The translations under genes were made by a program, and so were the position numbers. From the NCBI GenBank assembly GCA_903837495.1, contig CAILUT010000051.1, positions 1 to 55,966 of the forward strand: a stretch of 55,966 bases of DNA. The letters are read 5' to 3'. The notes below the pieces were generated by a model. That model was not told the DNA's origin. It did not search any database and worked only from the letters and a program-made list of their open reading frames with translations. Each line of letters opens with the position of its first letter. Within the stretch, counting starts at the first letter, position 1. Below are positions 1 through 8,575 of the stretch, in pieces. The stretch is from an uncultured Flavobacteriales bacterium (lineage in GTDB: Bacteria > Bacteroidota > Bacteroidia > CAIKAF01).

Positions 1-2238
1 GCTTCGCTGTTCCCCGATAAAACGAACAATGTCTTCGACTTCAGGGGTATCTACGAAGGGGCATTGCAAGCGCACCAAATCAGAGCCCAAGCTTAGCAGC
101 ATATCGCCTTGGCCAATGAGTTGTTCTGCCCCGCCAGTATCTAGAATGGTTCTGGAATCGATTTTTGAAGAAACTCGGAAAGCAAGCCGAGCTGGAAAAT
201 TCGCTTTAATGGTACCCGTAATGATGTTTACGGAAGGGCGTTGCGTGGCAATAATAACGTGAATACCCACGGCCCTGGCCAGCTGTGCTATTCGGGCAAT
301 GGGGAGTTCGACTTCCTTTCCTGCGGTCATGATCAAATCGGCAAACTCATCGATTACAAGTACAATGTAGGGCAAAAAGCGATGCCCTTCGTTGGGGTTT
401 AAGCGACGGCCTTTGAATTTGACGTTGTATTCTTTTAAATTTCGGACCTGAGCGGCCTTCAGCAACTCATAGCGGTTGTCCATCTCGATGCATAAGGAAT
501 TCAAGGTGTCCACCACCTTCTTCACATCCGTTATAATGGGTTCTTCTTCGTTGGGCAACTTTGCCAAATAATGTTTTTCTATGATGTTGTAGAGTGTAAG
601 TTCAACCTTTTTAGGATCGACCATCACAAACTTCAATTCCGAGGGGTGTTTTTTGTACAGGAGTGAAACCAGAATAGCATTAATTCCGACTGATTTCCCT
701 TGGCCTGTGGCTCCAGCAACCAACAGGTGAGGCATTTTAGCCAAATCGGCTACAAAAACATCGTTTGAAATGGTTCGACCCAAAACGATGGGTAAATCAA
801 ATCGGGTTTGGGCAAATTTTTCATTTTGCATGACTTTACGCATGCCCACCACCGCCCGGTTTTGATTGGGCACTTCAATGCCTATGGTGCCCTTTCCTGG
901 AATGGGGGCAATAATGCGAATGCCTTGAGCGGCCAAACTGAGAGCGATGTCGTCTTCCAGGTTTTTAATTTTAGAAATACGCACACCGGGGGCTGGAACA
1001 ATTTCGTATAGGGTTACCGTTGGACCAATGGTCGCTTTAATTTTCTGAATATCGACTCCATAGTTTTTTAAGGTCTCCAGAATACGGTCCTTGTTTTGTT
1101 CAAGTTCTTGTGCATCCACTTTAAAATCAGCATTGCCATGGTCAACCAGCAACTCTAAGGGCGGCATTTTAAAATCGGGCAAATCCAAATGTGGGTCGTA
1201 TTCGCCGTATTGTGCCACCAAGCGTTCGGCAAGGCTGCTTTCTTCTGGATTATCAGACTGTAAAGCAGGAACGGAGTCCTCTTGTTCTGGTTTCGTAAGT
1301 TCCAATTGCAACGCGGCATTCGACCCACCTAAATCCGATGCTGGGGAAAACGCCTCCGGAGTCGATTCATCGGGCAATTCAAGTTCAAGTTCTAAGCCTA
1401 GCATGGGAACTTCAGGCCTGGCTTCTGCATCCTCTAAATCCACCTCCATAAATTCATCTACAAAGGTTGAATCGTTTTCGATATCGAGTCCCGGCATTTC
1501 ATCTTTATGCGTATAAAAATCCATTTCGGGGTTGGCGTCTTCGGATTCATTTTCAAGTCCAGATACCGGGCCTTGATTGGAAGAAGCCTTTTTCAGTTTT
1601 GACAGCCAGAGTTCCCACAAAAGCGGCTCGAAAATCAAAACAAAAAAGGGAAGGGCAAAGAACAAGGCCAGGGTTGTTCCCCAGGCCCCTAAATAAAGAG
1701 AAATGCCCTGAGCCATTTTAAACCCAAGAAGTCCCGCTGGCAGCCCATCCATGAAAGGAATGTTCAGGTGGCCGAGCAGAATTGAGGTCCAAAAGGTAAA
1801 AAAGAGCAATCGGTGGGCATATCGGCGAACCCAAAGAAAATACCGGCCAAAAAGCCCCCCTATAGCTAGGCTAAATGCAAAGGGGAAGAGCAAAAATACA
1901 GAGAAGCCAAATCCGTTAAAAATAAGTTGATGCCCCAACCAATTGCCCATATATCCCATGGGATTCACGGGCATGTTTTGGGAATCAACGCCATTAAAAA
2001 GCAGGGATTGGTCTTGACGCCAGTAAACGATGTAAGCACAGGCACTAATAAAGGCATAGGCAGAGAAGACCAAGGCCGCCAAGCCCAACAGCCGTTTCAA
2101 CCTTGGCGAAATAGAAATCGAAGGCCTCCATTTGGGCTTGGTCCTTCCTTCTGTATTTTTTGCTTCAGATTCAGGGGTAGAACTACTGGCCTTTTTGGGC
2201 CGGGCAAAACTTCCAGTGGATGCTTGGTCTTGACTCAT
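1..2238 (-). CDS. ftsK: DNA translocase FtsK (3' part cut by window edge)
   Basis: FtsK pumps DNA at the division septum and helps resolve chromosome dimers; it sits in the inner membrane. The start is ATG at 2236-2238 and 746 codons are visible before the window ends. In order I see a charged N-terminus, about four hydrophobic membrane segments (residues ~45-210), an acidic linker (~215-350), then the motor. Walker A GATGQGKSVG lies near residue 508 and the Walker B stretch VLVIDEFADL near residue 629, followed by ATQRPSVNIITG. The C-terminal DNA-reading gamma domain should lie beyond base 1. The plus-strand Ser-rich reading frame opposite the linker is a shadow. Family assignment is secure; only the end is missing. 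Confidence 0.96.
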   Translation of the reverse strand, partial: MSQDQASTGSFARPKKASSSTPESEAKNTEGRTKPKWRPSISISPRLKRLLGLAALVFSAYAFISACAYIVYWRQDQSLLFNGVDSQNMPVNPMGYMGNWLGHQLIFNGFGFSVFLLFPFAFSLAIGGLFGRYFLWVRRYAHRLLFFTFWTSILLGHLNIPFMDGLPAGLLGFKMAQGISLYLGAWGTTLALFFALPFFVLIFEPLLWELWLSKLKKASSNQGPVSGLENESEDANPEMDFYTHKDEMPGLDIENDSTFVDEFMEVDLEDAEARPEVPMLGLELELELPDESTPEAFSPASDLGGSNAALQLELTKPEQEDSVPALQSDNPEESSLAERLVAQYGEYDPHLDLPDFKMPPLELLVDHGNADFKVDAQELEQNKDRILETLKNYGVDIQKIKATIGPTVTLYEIVPAPGVRISKIKNLEDDIALSLAAQGIRIIAPIPGKGTIGIEVPNQNRAVVGMRKVMQNEKFAQTRFDLPIVLGRTISNDVFVADLAKMPHLLVAGATGQGKSVGINAILVSLLYKKHPSELKFVMVDPKKVELTLYNIIEKHYLAKLPNEEEPIITDVKKVVDTLNSLCIEMDNRYELLKAAQVRNLKEYNVKFKGRRLNPNEGHRFLPYIVLVIDEFADLIMTAGKEVELPIARIAQLARAVGIHVIIATQRPSVNIITGTIKANFPARLAFRVSSKIDSRTILDTGGAEQLIGQGDMLLSLGSDLVRLQCPFVDTPEVEDIVRFIGEQRS

Positions 2239-2523
2239 AGATTGAATTGGGTGTGCTCAATACAGATACCCAGCATAAAATTAAAGCAAGGGAAGCGAAT
2301 ATTATTGTCCTTTCGGGAAAGCTATTAACAATGTGCGTTTCAAAACACAAAAAAACACACATTTATGCTTCAACCTGTTTCAGCAAAGAACGCATTGAAC
2401 TTAGCTGCGCGGCCGGCAGGGGGAATGTGCCGTCAAAAACGCTTTTTTGCCCTTGAAGTGCAGAAGCGGCATCGGCCTAAATATCCCATACAGATTCAGC
2501 AAAAAAAGAAACAGGTGGGGGTG
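2239..2523. other. 285-base gap without a recognisable gene
   Basis: This lies between the M1 aminopeptidase stop and the ftsK start, both on the minus strand. I find only very short reading frames on either strand and no tRNA or other RNA signature that I know. It contains a GC-rich patch around 2400-2425 and a weak A/T hairpin around 2437-2450. It probably holds the ftsK promoter: a TAGCTTTC-like -7 and a TTTG about 16 bases further upstream can be read on the minus strand, but the match is weak. Confidence 0.4.
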
Positions 2524-4206
2524 TTAATCCTTGTCGGCCTCATTGCGCCAAATGAAATAGCCCGAAAATTCATCCACATTCAAAATATCCACCATTGGAA
2601 GCCCTGTATTCCATTCTTTCCATTCTGATTCGGGAACAATCTTTTTCCAGGGCATGGTTTCGGTGGGGCCTTCTCCATTTAAGTTAACAAAGGCTGGCAA
2701 TCGGAAGCCAGGATAAATATTTTCCCATCGATATCGAAGCACCACCTGTCCATCCACTGTATTTTGTTGGAACACAAGAACCGGAACCCCTGGAATTTTA
2801 AGGTATTGGTAAAAAAGCCAGTCGTACTCTTCACCCAAATATTCATTCATGAACAGCAATAAGGTTTCCGTTTTAACCGATGAATACGAGAACTTTTGTT
2901 GAATGGCTTTTAGTAGGCCTAAGAATTTATCGTTGTCGTTCAATAAATCGCGCAAGGTTTGAATAACAAAAGCTCCTTTGTAATAAATATCTTGGCTTGG
3001 CTTGTCGTTCAGCCCCCGTTTGCCCAGCATAGGTTTGTCGTTTTGAATGCGGGACCTCCACGAATCAATGTACTGGAAGGCAATGTCTTCACCATATTTT
3101 TTTTCAACGAACAAAGCCTCCATATAGGTTCCAAAGGCTTCATGAATCCACATGTCTGCGATATCGGCTCCACTTACATGGTTGCCCCAATATTCGTGAG
3201 CGGTTTCGTGCAGCAAAATAAAATCAAATTCCAACCCTAAGTTGGTTGGGTCTGTACCCAAGTAGCCGATTTTATACTGATTTCCATACGAAATAGCGGA
3301 TTGGTGCTCCATTCCTGCATAGGGTGTTTCTATCAATTTATATCCATCATTGGCAAAAGGATAACAGCCTAAAATGCCGTCGTACACCTTTAGCATGTCT
3401 TTTAATTGAGCAAAATGGCGTTTGGCCTTTTTCAGGTTTTCGGGCATCACATAATAATCCAGCGGATACACGGCTCCGCTGCTGCAAGTAAATTCATCGG
3501 TAAAATGGGCAAAGCGCCCTAAATTAAAGGTCACATTATAGTGGTTTATGGGATACGAAACCCTCCAATTGTAGGTTGTAAAACCATCGCCCCTAGGACT
3601 AGCTCCCATTAATTTTCCGTTCGAAACGCCCATGTAGGCATTGGGTACAGAGAGGTCAATTTTCATGCTGTCGGGCTTGTCCAACCATTGATCTTTGCAC
3701 GGCCACCACACCGAAGCTCCTTCGGTTTGCACGGCAGAGCCTGCCCAATGAAATCCATCTGCATCTTTGGTCCAAACCACCCCTCCTTCCCAGGGCGGGT
3801 TTTTGGCTTGAACAGGAAGGCCGGTAAAATGAATGAGAATAGAATGGGTTGAACCCGGGATCAAAGAATCGGGGAAAATCAAAAACAAAGCCCGTTCTTT
3901 TCGTTTGGCTGGTATGGTTTTTCCATTCCATTCCACCTTTTGCAATCCCATGCCTTGGGCCAAATCTATTTGGATGCTGCTTGTTTTTTTTAAGACGGTA
4001 AAATGCATTTCATTTGAACCGGAGATGGTTCTTTTATCTGGATTTACCTCCACTTTTAAATGGTAATGGTGCACATCGTAGCAGGCACGTTCGGGGCCGT
4101 TCCACCCCAACAGGGTGTCTTCACGGCTAAACAAGGCCGTTTTTACCTGAGATTGGACAATCAAAGGCAAAAGGAAGGCAACAGCCAAAAATACAATTCG
4201 TTTCAT
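2524..4206 (-). CDS. secreted M1 family metallopeptidase (aminopeptidase N-like)
   Basis: A zinc aminopeptidase of the M1 (gluzincin) family, probably periplasmic or cell-surface. I chose ATG at 4204-4206 because it opens directly onto a signal peptide (MKRIVFLAVAFLLPLIVQSQ); the longer upstream frame runs through the hairpin behind rpmB. The protein is 560 residues. The exopeptidase motif reads GMEHQSA near residue 297 (GxMEN in classical members, so Asn is His here) and the zinc site HETAHEYWG near residue 331 with the downstream Glu in WIHEAFGTY. It is shorter than full four-domain M1 enzymes and appears to lack the large C-terminal helical domain. It lies downstream of rpmB behind a terminator, so is probably transcribed separately. 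Confidence 0.9.
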   Translation of the reverse strand: MKRIVFLAVAFLLPLIVQSQVKTALFSREDTLLGWNGPERACYDVHHYHLKVEVNPDKRTISGSNEMHFTVLKKTSSIQIDLAQGMGLQKVEWNGKTIPAKRKERALFLIFPDSLIPGSTHSILIHFTGLPVQAKNPPWEGGVVWTKDADGFHWAGSAVQTEGASVWWPCKDQWLDKPDSMKIDLSVPNAYMGVSNGKLMGASPRGDGFTTYNWRVSYPINHYNVTFNLGRFAHFTDEFTCSSGAVYPLDYYVMPENLKKAKRHFAQLKDMLKVYDGILGCYPFANDGYKLIETPYAGMEHQSAISYGNQYKIGYLGTDPTNLGLEFDFILLHETAHEYWGNHVSGADIADMWIHEAFGTYMEALFVEKKYGEDIAFQYIDSWRSRIQNDKPMLGKRGLNDKPSQDIYYKGAFVIQTLRDLLNDNDKFLGLLKAIQQKFSYSSVKTETLLLFMNEYLGEEYDWLFYQYLKIPGVPVLVFQQNTVDGQVVLRYRWENIYPGFRLPAFVNLNGEGPTETMPWKKIVPESEWKEWNTGLPMVDILNVDEFSGYFIWRNEADKD

Positions 4207-4221
4207 GGCTGGAAAATAAAG

Positions 4222-4249
4222 AAAGCCTCTTGATAAATCAAGAGGCTTT
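4222..4249 (-). terminator. hairpin terminator after rpmB
   Basis: A perfect 12-bp inverted repeat (AAAGCCTCTTGA and its complement, bases 4222-4233 and 4238-4249) with a four-base loop. Read on the minus strand it follows the bL28 stop by about 60 bases and is trailed by a T-rich run. It ends 15 bases before the aminopeptidase start, so that gene's promoter must overlap the hairpin or lie just after it. Confidence 0.8.
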
Positions 4250-4309
4250 GCAAAATTTAAACAAAAATTATTCCCTGTACCAATCCGTAGAGAGGCTGGG
4301 GTTGAATTT

Positions 4310-4546
4310 TTAATGAAGCAGACCAAGTGCTTCAGAACGCTTCAGAGCGGCAGTTATACCAATCTTATCAATCACTTTAAGCCCTTTGGCCGACACCTTA
4401 AGAACAACCCAACGATCTTCATCTGGAATGTAAAATCGTTTTTTCAACAAATTGGGTTTAAACACCCTTTTTGTTTTGCGGTTGGAGTGGGAAACGGTGT
4501 TCCCTGTTATTGTTTTTTTACCAGTTATAACGCAAACCCTTGCCAT
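4310..4546 (-). CDS. rpmB: 50S ribosomal protein bL28
   Basis: A 78-residue basic protein beginning MARVCVITGKKTITGNTVSH, which is the bL28 signature; it belongs to the large ribosomal subunit. Length is normal for Bacteroidota. In many Bacteroidota rpmB is followed by rpmG (bL33) and a tiny DUF4295 gene, but here only about 60 bases separate the stop from a strong terminator hairpin and no such reading frame fits. A TACCTTCG -7-like box lies about 20 bases upstream of the start. Confidence 0.95.
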   Translation of the reverse strand: MARVCVITGKKTITGNTVSHSNRKTKRVFKPNLLKKRFYIPDEDRWVVLKVSAKGLKVIDKIGITAALKRSEALGLLH

Positions 4547-4567
4547 ATCTTTAACTTTTACGAGAGG

Positions 4568-4575
4568 CGAAGGTA
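4568..4575 (-). promoter_or_regulatory. -7 box of rpmB promoter
   Basis: On the minus strand the bases read TACCTTCG, one mismatch from the Bacteroidota TAnnTTTG box, 21 bases before the rpmB ATG. I see no good -33 TTG at the usual distance. Confidence 0.4.
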
Positions 4576-4635
4576 AGAAAAAATTGAGGAAAACACACGG
4601 TCAAACAAATATTTTGGAAATAACGAATGGTGTGT

Positions 4636-5496
4636 TCAAATAAAAGTGTGGGAAGCCAAAGAAATGGCCGAGTTAAATTCGTCTTTGTGAATTTTCAAGC
4701 GAAGACCTTGATTTTGCAAAAAATCCATCAAGGTTTCGGTGGCCAAGTTTCCGGTTAGGTTGTCGGCGGTTACTGGGCAGCCACCAAATCCCAGTATGGC
4801 AGAATCAAAAATTCGGCAGCCACCTTCCCAGGCAGCTTGCAGATTTTGCATGGTATTGGATGTCCGCACATGCAAATGGGCTCCAAAATGAACTTGTGGA
4901 AATGCGGTGGCCAAATCTTGAAAACTTGATTTTAACACTTCGGACGTGGCTACACCCGTGGTATCCGAGATGTTTATTTCCTGAAATCCGTTTTCAACCA
5001 ATTGGCCAATGGCATCCATCAGAATGCTCGGCGACCAAGGGTCTTGGTATGGATTTCCGAAAGCCATAGATAAATAAACCAAGGTTTTTTTTCCGTGGTT
5101 GTCTGCTTCTTCTTGAATATCTAACAAGCGGCGCAGGGCCTGCTGGGGTTCAGATTGAATGTTTTTTTCGAGAAAGGTTGGAGAAATGGAATAGGGAAAC
5201 CCAAGGTAATGAATATGGGGAAATGGCCGGGCTCGTTGTGCTCCTTTTAGATTGCCTACAATTCCAATTAAAGGGGTATTGCAGCCTTCGTTGCCCAATT
5301 GTTCTGCAATGGTATCGGCATCGGCAAATTGGGGTATGGCCTTGGGGTTAACAAAACTTAGTGCATCAATACGCGAAAACCCGCAGCGCAGCAATTGTCT
5401 AAGATAGGTTAATTTGACTTGAGTTGGAATCAGTGCGGGCCAACTTTGCATGGCATCGCGCGGGCATTCTGTGAGTAGCACGGGCTGCATGTGCAC
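4636..5496 (-). CDS. hydroxymethylglutaryl-CoA lyase family protein
   Basis: Predicted to cleave HMG-CoA to acetyl-CoA and acetoacetate, the last step of leucine breakdown; cytosolic. It is a 286-residue TIM-barrel enzyme of the HMGL-like family. LTECPRDAMQ near the N-terminus corresponds to the family's E-x-G-PRD-x-x-Q metal/substrate segment, HLHVRTSNT holds the metal-binding His pair, and GFGGCPVTADNLTGN near residue 235 carries the catalytic Cys of HMG-CoA lyases. The listed start is GTG, four bases after the pyrD stop; an in-frame ATG follows two codons later at 5488-5490. It is probably co-transcribed with pyrD, an unexpected partner. A related aldolase role is less likely given the GGCP motif. 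Confidence 0.87.
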   Translation of the reverse strand: MHMQPVLLTECPRDAMQSWPALIPTQVKLTYLRQLLRCGFSRIDALSFVNPKAIPQFADADTIAEQLGNEGCNTPLIGIVGNLKGAQRARPFPHIHYLGFPYSISPTFLEKNIQSEPQQALRRLLDIQEEADNHGKKTLVYLSMAFGNPYQDPWSPSILMDAIGQLVENGFQEINISDTTGVATSEVLKSSFQDLATAFPQVHFGAHLHVRTSNTMQNLQAAWEGGCRIFDSAILGFGGCPVTADNLTGNLATETLMDFLQNQGLRLKIHKDEFNSAISLASHTFI

Positions 5497-5500
5497 AATT

Positions 5501-6511
5501 TTAATTTGCGGGTAAAGGTAGCGATAATGCCAGTTGTTTGATTAAGGTTGGACCCTTAAAAACAAAACCTGAATACACCTGAATGGCATCGGCCCCTGCT
5601 TGAATCATGGTTTGTCCCCGCTCAAGGGAATCAATCCCACCCACGCCCATCAAAGGAAAAGAAGGGCCGTAAAAGTTACGAATTTTTGCTACCCTTTCTA
5701 GGGCCATATCGAATAAGGGAGAACCACTTAACCCTCCTGGTTCCGCTGAGTAAATGGATTTCAAGCTGCCGGGCCGACTCAAGGTGGTATTGGTGGCAAT
5801 AAGGCCATCGGCTTCTGCACTTCCAATAGATTCCAATACAGGATACAAGTCCAAATCCGGCAAATCGGGATCAATTTTTACAAAAACGGGCCTGCGCAGG
5901 GGCAAATCATTTCTAAACGAAACGAGGGCAGTCAGAAGCGTTTTTATGCGTTCTGCCTGTTGCAATTCTCTTAATCCGGGCGTATTTGGCGAACTGATGT
6001 TGATGGTAAAATAATCGGCGTAGGGAAATAGGGTTTGCATTCCGAGGCAGTAATCGGATTCGGCCAAGTGATTTTCGGTGGATTTATTTTTACCTAAGTT
6101 CGCCCCCAAAATAAATCCAGTATGCTGACGTTGCTTAAATCGAAGAGCCAATTGTGTTAATCCCGCATTGTTAAATCCCATTCGATTAATAATGGCTTCA
6201 TCTTCAATTAAGCGGAACATTCGGGGTTTCGGGTTTCCATTTTGGGGTTTGGGAGTTACGGTTCCAATTTCTGCAAAGCCAAACCCAAACTGGGCCCAAG
6301 CGTCGAGCAAGATCCCGTTTTTGTCCATTCCGCCAGCCAAACCTACTCGATTGGGGAATTTCAAACCTGCCAATTCAATTTGATTTGAGCCAACCATCGG
6401 TTTTTTCGACAGCAAACCAAATTTCGCAGCAAGGCTTAAAACCTGTAAGGTATGGTTGTGTGCCCTTTCTGCATCTAGGTGAAAAAGCAGTTTTTTAGCC
6501 AGCAAAAACAC
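5501..6511 (-). CDS. pyrD: dihydroorotate dehydrogenase (quinone), class 2
   Basis: Oxidises dihydroorotate to orotate in pyrimidine synthesis, passing electrons through FMN to membrane quinone. The 336 residues match class 2 length. The amphipathic N-terminus (MFLLAKKLLFHLDAERAHN) is typical of membrane-associated class 2 enzymes. GLAGGMDKNG (FMN site), INISSPNTPGLREL near residue 170 (catalytic Ser class) and GVGGIDS are visible. The start is GTG, two bases after the stop of the upstream outer-membrane gene, and no nearer ATG fits the family N-terminus. It probably forms one transcript with its two neighbours. Confidence 0.95.
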   Translation of the reverse strand: MFLLAKKLLFHLDAERAHNHTLQVLSLAAKFGLLSKKPMVGSNQIELAGLKFPNRVGLAGGMDKNGILLDAWAQFGFGFAEIGTVTPKPQNGNPKPRMFRLIEDEAIINRMGFNNAGLTQLALRFKQRQHTGFILGANLGKNKSTENHLAESDYCLGMQTLFPYADYFTINISSPNTPGLRELQQAERIKTLLTALVSFRNDLPLRRPVFVKIDPDLPDLDLYPVLESIGSAEADGLIATNTTLSRPGSLKSIYSAEPGGLSGSPLFDMALERVAKIRNFYGPSFPLMGVGGIDSLERGQTMIQAGADAIQVYSGFVFKGPTLIKQLALSLPLPAN

Positions 6512-6513
6512 CG

Positions 6514-7038
6514 TTATTTTTTCTTGGGAAGAAAAACATACCGGAGCCCTGCCGTCATAATCAAGCCTGCCTCTGCCGGCCCAGAAACAAAAACAGGTAC
6601 TTGAAAGGACAAGCTGCCCCGTAGGCGATCTATAATTTGAATTTCATTTCCTACCATAGGTTGAATAAAAAAGCCTTCCCGATTGGCAAAAGCGCCACCC
6701 ACATCCAACCGAACAAAAGGCCTCATTATTCCAAGTGGGAAATCGCAGCCTACCTGAGCCGCCAAGCTGGCAGCCAATTGCGAAACTAGGCGATTCCCAT
6801 TGGGCACCTGCCTCATTTCCTCGTTGGAAAAAAATCCAACGTTTCCTCCCAACGTTAAACCAGATTTGAAACGGAATTGATAATCAACAGCCGTTGAAAA
6901 AAAAGGAGAGCCACCATATTTAAAGGTAGGGCCAGCCCCTGCATTCAAGCCAATGGAATGTTGGGCGTTCAAAGTGGCCCAAGAAAGAAGGCAAAAAAGG
7001 ACATGAATTGAAAAAACAAGAAATCTGGAGTTTTTCAT
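6514..7038 (-). CDS. small outer-membrane beta-barrel protein, function unknown
   Basis: A 174-residue protein with a clear signal peptide (first ~25 residues, ending NAQ), followed by alternating polar/apolar strands with glycine turns (GLNAGAGPTFKYGG, GLTLGGNVGFFS) and a C-terminal strand GLRYVFLPKKK. This fits an eight-stranded outer-membrane barrel of the OmpX/opacity type common in Bacteroidota. I cannot name a function. It heads the apparent pyrD operon and is transcribed divergently from gpmA. Confidence 0.7.
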   Translation of the reverse strand: MKNSRFLVFSIHVLFCLLSWATLNAQHSIGLNAGAGPTFKYGGSPFFSTAVDYQFRFKSGLTLGGNVGFFSNEEMRQVPNGNRLVSQLAASLAAQVGCDFPLGIMRPFVRLDVGGAFANREGFFIQPMVGNEIQIIDRLRGSLSFQVPVFVSGPAEAGLIMTAGLRYVFLPKKK

Positions 7039-7041
7039 GGC

Positions 7042-7070
7042 TTTGAATGGAATAAAAATTAAGACCTTTG
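7042..7070 (+). promoter_or_regulatory. probable gpmA promoter
   Basis: TTTG at 7042-7045 and GACCTTTG at 7063-7070 are separated by 17 bases, matching the Bacteroidota -33/-7 arrangement except for one base in the -7 box. The ATG of gpmA lies 30 bases downstream. Confidence 0.5.
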
Positions 7071-7100
7071 CATTGGAACAAAGGTAAAAAAACTGAGCAG

Positions 7101-7850
7101 ATGAATATTCGATGTATTTTACTTCGGCATGGGCAAAGTGCCTGGAACAAAGAAAACCGTTTTACGGGTTGGGAAGATGTACCTTTAAGCCCTTTGGGAA
7201 TAGAAGAAGCAAAAATGGCAGGGCAGCTTCTAAAAAACCATGGAATAGCGCCCCAGATTGCCTTTACCTCATATTTGCAACGCGCCATTAAAACGCTTTG
7301 GTTGGCCTTGGAGAATTGTGAACAGATGCATATTCCCGTACAAAAAACCTGGAGGTTAAACGAAAAGCACTATGGAGTTTTGCAGGGTTTGAACAAAGCC
7401 GAAACGGCGGCTAAATATGGGGAAGAACAGGTCTTACTTTGGCGAAGAGGCTATTCCGTTCGCCCTCCAGAGTTGGAATCAGAGGATTCCCGGCACCCCA
7501 GAAACCAAGCCAAATATGCTGGCATAGCGGCCTCTGATTTGCCCGGAAGCGAATCGCTAGCCGACACCCTAGACCGGATGCTTCCGTTTTGGAATTCGAC
7601 CATTGTTCCCAGCTTTAAAAATCACCACACCATTTTGATTGCGGCCCATGGGAATTCACTTAGGGGCATCGTTCAACACCTAAAAGGCATGAACGAGGAA
7701 GAAATCCTTGCCTTAAATATTCCAACTGGAATACCTTATTTGTTTGAACTTAGCCCTGACGGGCAGTACATTTCAGACCGATATTTGATTGAAGAGGATG
7801 AGTTGAATCGAAGGATGGAAGAAGTTAAAAACCAGGGAAAGGCACATTAA
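7101..7850 (+). CDS. gpmA: 2,3-bisphosphoglycerate-dependent phosphoglycerate mutase
   Basis: Interconverts 3- and 2-phosphoglycerate in glycolysis and gluconeogenesis; cytosolic. The ATG at 7101 gives 249 residues, the usual length, and starts directly before the phosphohistidine motif LRHGQSAWNKENRFTGW. The second His is in AAHGNSLRGIV and the catalytic Glu in RLNEKHYGVLQG. A longer frame from a TTG at 7068 lacks family support and would overlap the promoter. The next gene starts five bases after its stop. Confidence 0.96.
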   Translation: MNIRCILLRHGQSAWNKENRFTGWEDVPLSPLGIEEAKMAGQLLKNHGIAPQIAFTSYLQRAIKTLWLALENCEQMHIPVQKTWRLNEKHYGVLQGLNKAETAAKYGEEQVLLWRRGYSVRPPELESEDSRHPRNQAKYAGIAASDLPGSESLADTLDRMLPFWNSTIVPSFKNHHTILIAAHGNSLRGIVQHLKGMNEEEILALNIPTGIPYLFELSPDGQYISDRYLIEEDELNRRMEEVKNQGKAH

Positions 7851-7855
7851 TTGAT

Positions 7856-8575
7856 ATGAAAACTTGGGCGATTGGCGATGTGCATGCCTGTGGGCACACC
7901 TTAAGGGCATTGATAGATAAGCTTGGCCCAACTTCGGATGACCACCTTGTTTTTTTGGGCGATTTGATTGATCGGGGGAAAACCATGCCGGTAGTTCTTG
8001 AAACAATTGAAAAATTAAGCGGCCTTGGAATTCGGATAAGTTTGTTGAGGGGCAACCACGAAGACGCCTTTATTCAAGCTTTAGAAGAGGAAAAAAAACC
8101 GCAGAAACGCAAACTGTTTCAAAAGAATACGTTTCCTGCCCTGAATGCCTGGAAATCTTTTGGAGGGAATGAAGTACTTCGAAGTTTTGGCAGTAGTCGC
8201 CCCAGCGAATTACCGGCGCACCTGATTCACCTTATTTGCAGCAGCGATTTCTGGATGGAGCACGATGCGTTTTACTTGGTGCATGCTGGATTTAATTTTG
8301 ACTGTGAGCCCTTTTGGGCCGACACCCAGGCCATGTTGTGGTTAAGGGAATTCGATGTGGATTTAGAAAAAACAAAAGGCCGTCGCGTTGTACATGGCCA
8401 TGTACCGGTTTCGCTCGATTTAATCAAGCAAACCCTAGACCAGCCTCATTTTGGATTCATTGACCTAGACAACGGGTGTGTGTACCGAGACCGCCCTGGC
8501 ATGGGCAATTTAATTGCCCTTGACCTGCAAGCGGAAACATTAACTGTGCAACCAAATATTGAACCATACAAATGA
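7856..8575 (+). CDS. PPP-family metallophosphatase (ApaH/PrpA-like)
   Basis: A 239-residue calcineurin-like phosphoesterase of the PPP group, which includes protein Ser/Thr phosphatases and diadenosine tetraphosphatase. The two-metal motifs are in order: GDVHA (residues 7-11, GDxHG in most members), GDLIDRG (~36), RGNHED (~64) and HGHVPV (~180). No signal peptide, so cytosolic. It overlaps the next gene by ATGA, suggesting translational coupling with the P-loop ATPase. Whether it acts on proteins or on nucleotides such as Ap4A cannot be told from sequence. Confidence 0.85.
   Translation: MKTWAIGDVHACGHTLRALIDKLGPTSDDHLVFLGDLIDRGKTMPVVLETIEKLSGLGIRISLLRGNHEDAFIQALEEEKKPQKRKLFQKNTFPALNAWKSFGGNEVLRSFGSSRPSELPAHLIHLICSSDFWMEHDAFYLVHAGFNFDCEPFWADTQAMLWLREFDVDLEKTKGRRVVHGHVPVSLDLIKQTLDQPHFGFIDLDNGCVYRDRPGMGNLIALDLQAETLTVQPNIEPYK

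Noticed and set aside
1091-1516. Ser-rich 141-residue reading frame on the plus strand
   Set aside because: It is the reverse of the acidic FtsK linker, with no start context and low-complexity composition.
2239-2523. Small RNA or short gene between ftsK and the M1 peptidase
   Set aside because: I looked for SRP RNA, 6S RNA and tRNA-like features and for short frames on both strands; nothing matched.
4207-4326. 40-residue upstream extension of the M1 peptidase
   Set aside because: It would translate the rpmB terminator hairpin and bury the signal peptide.
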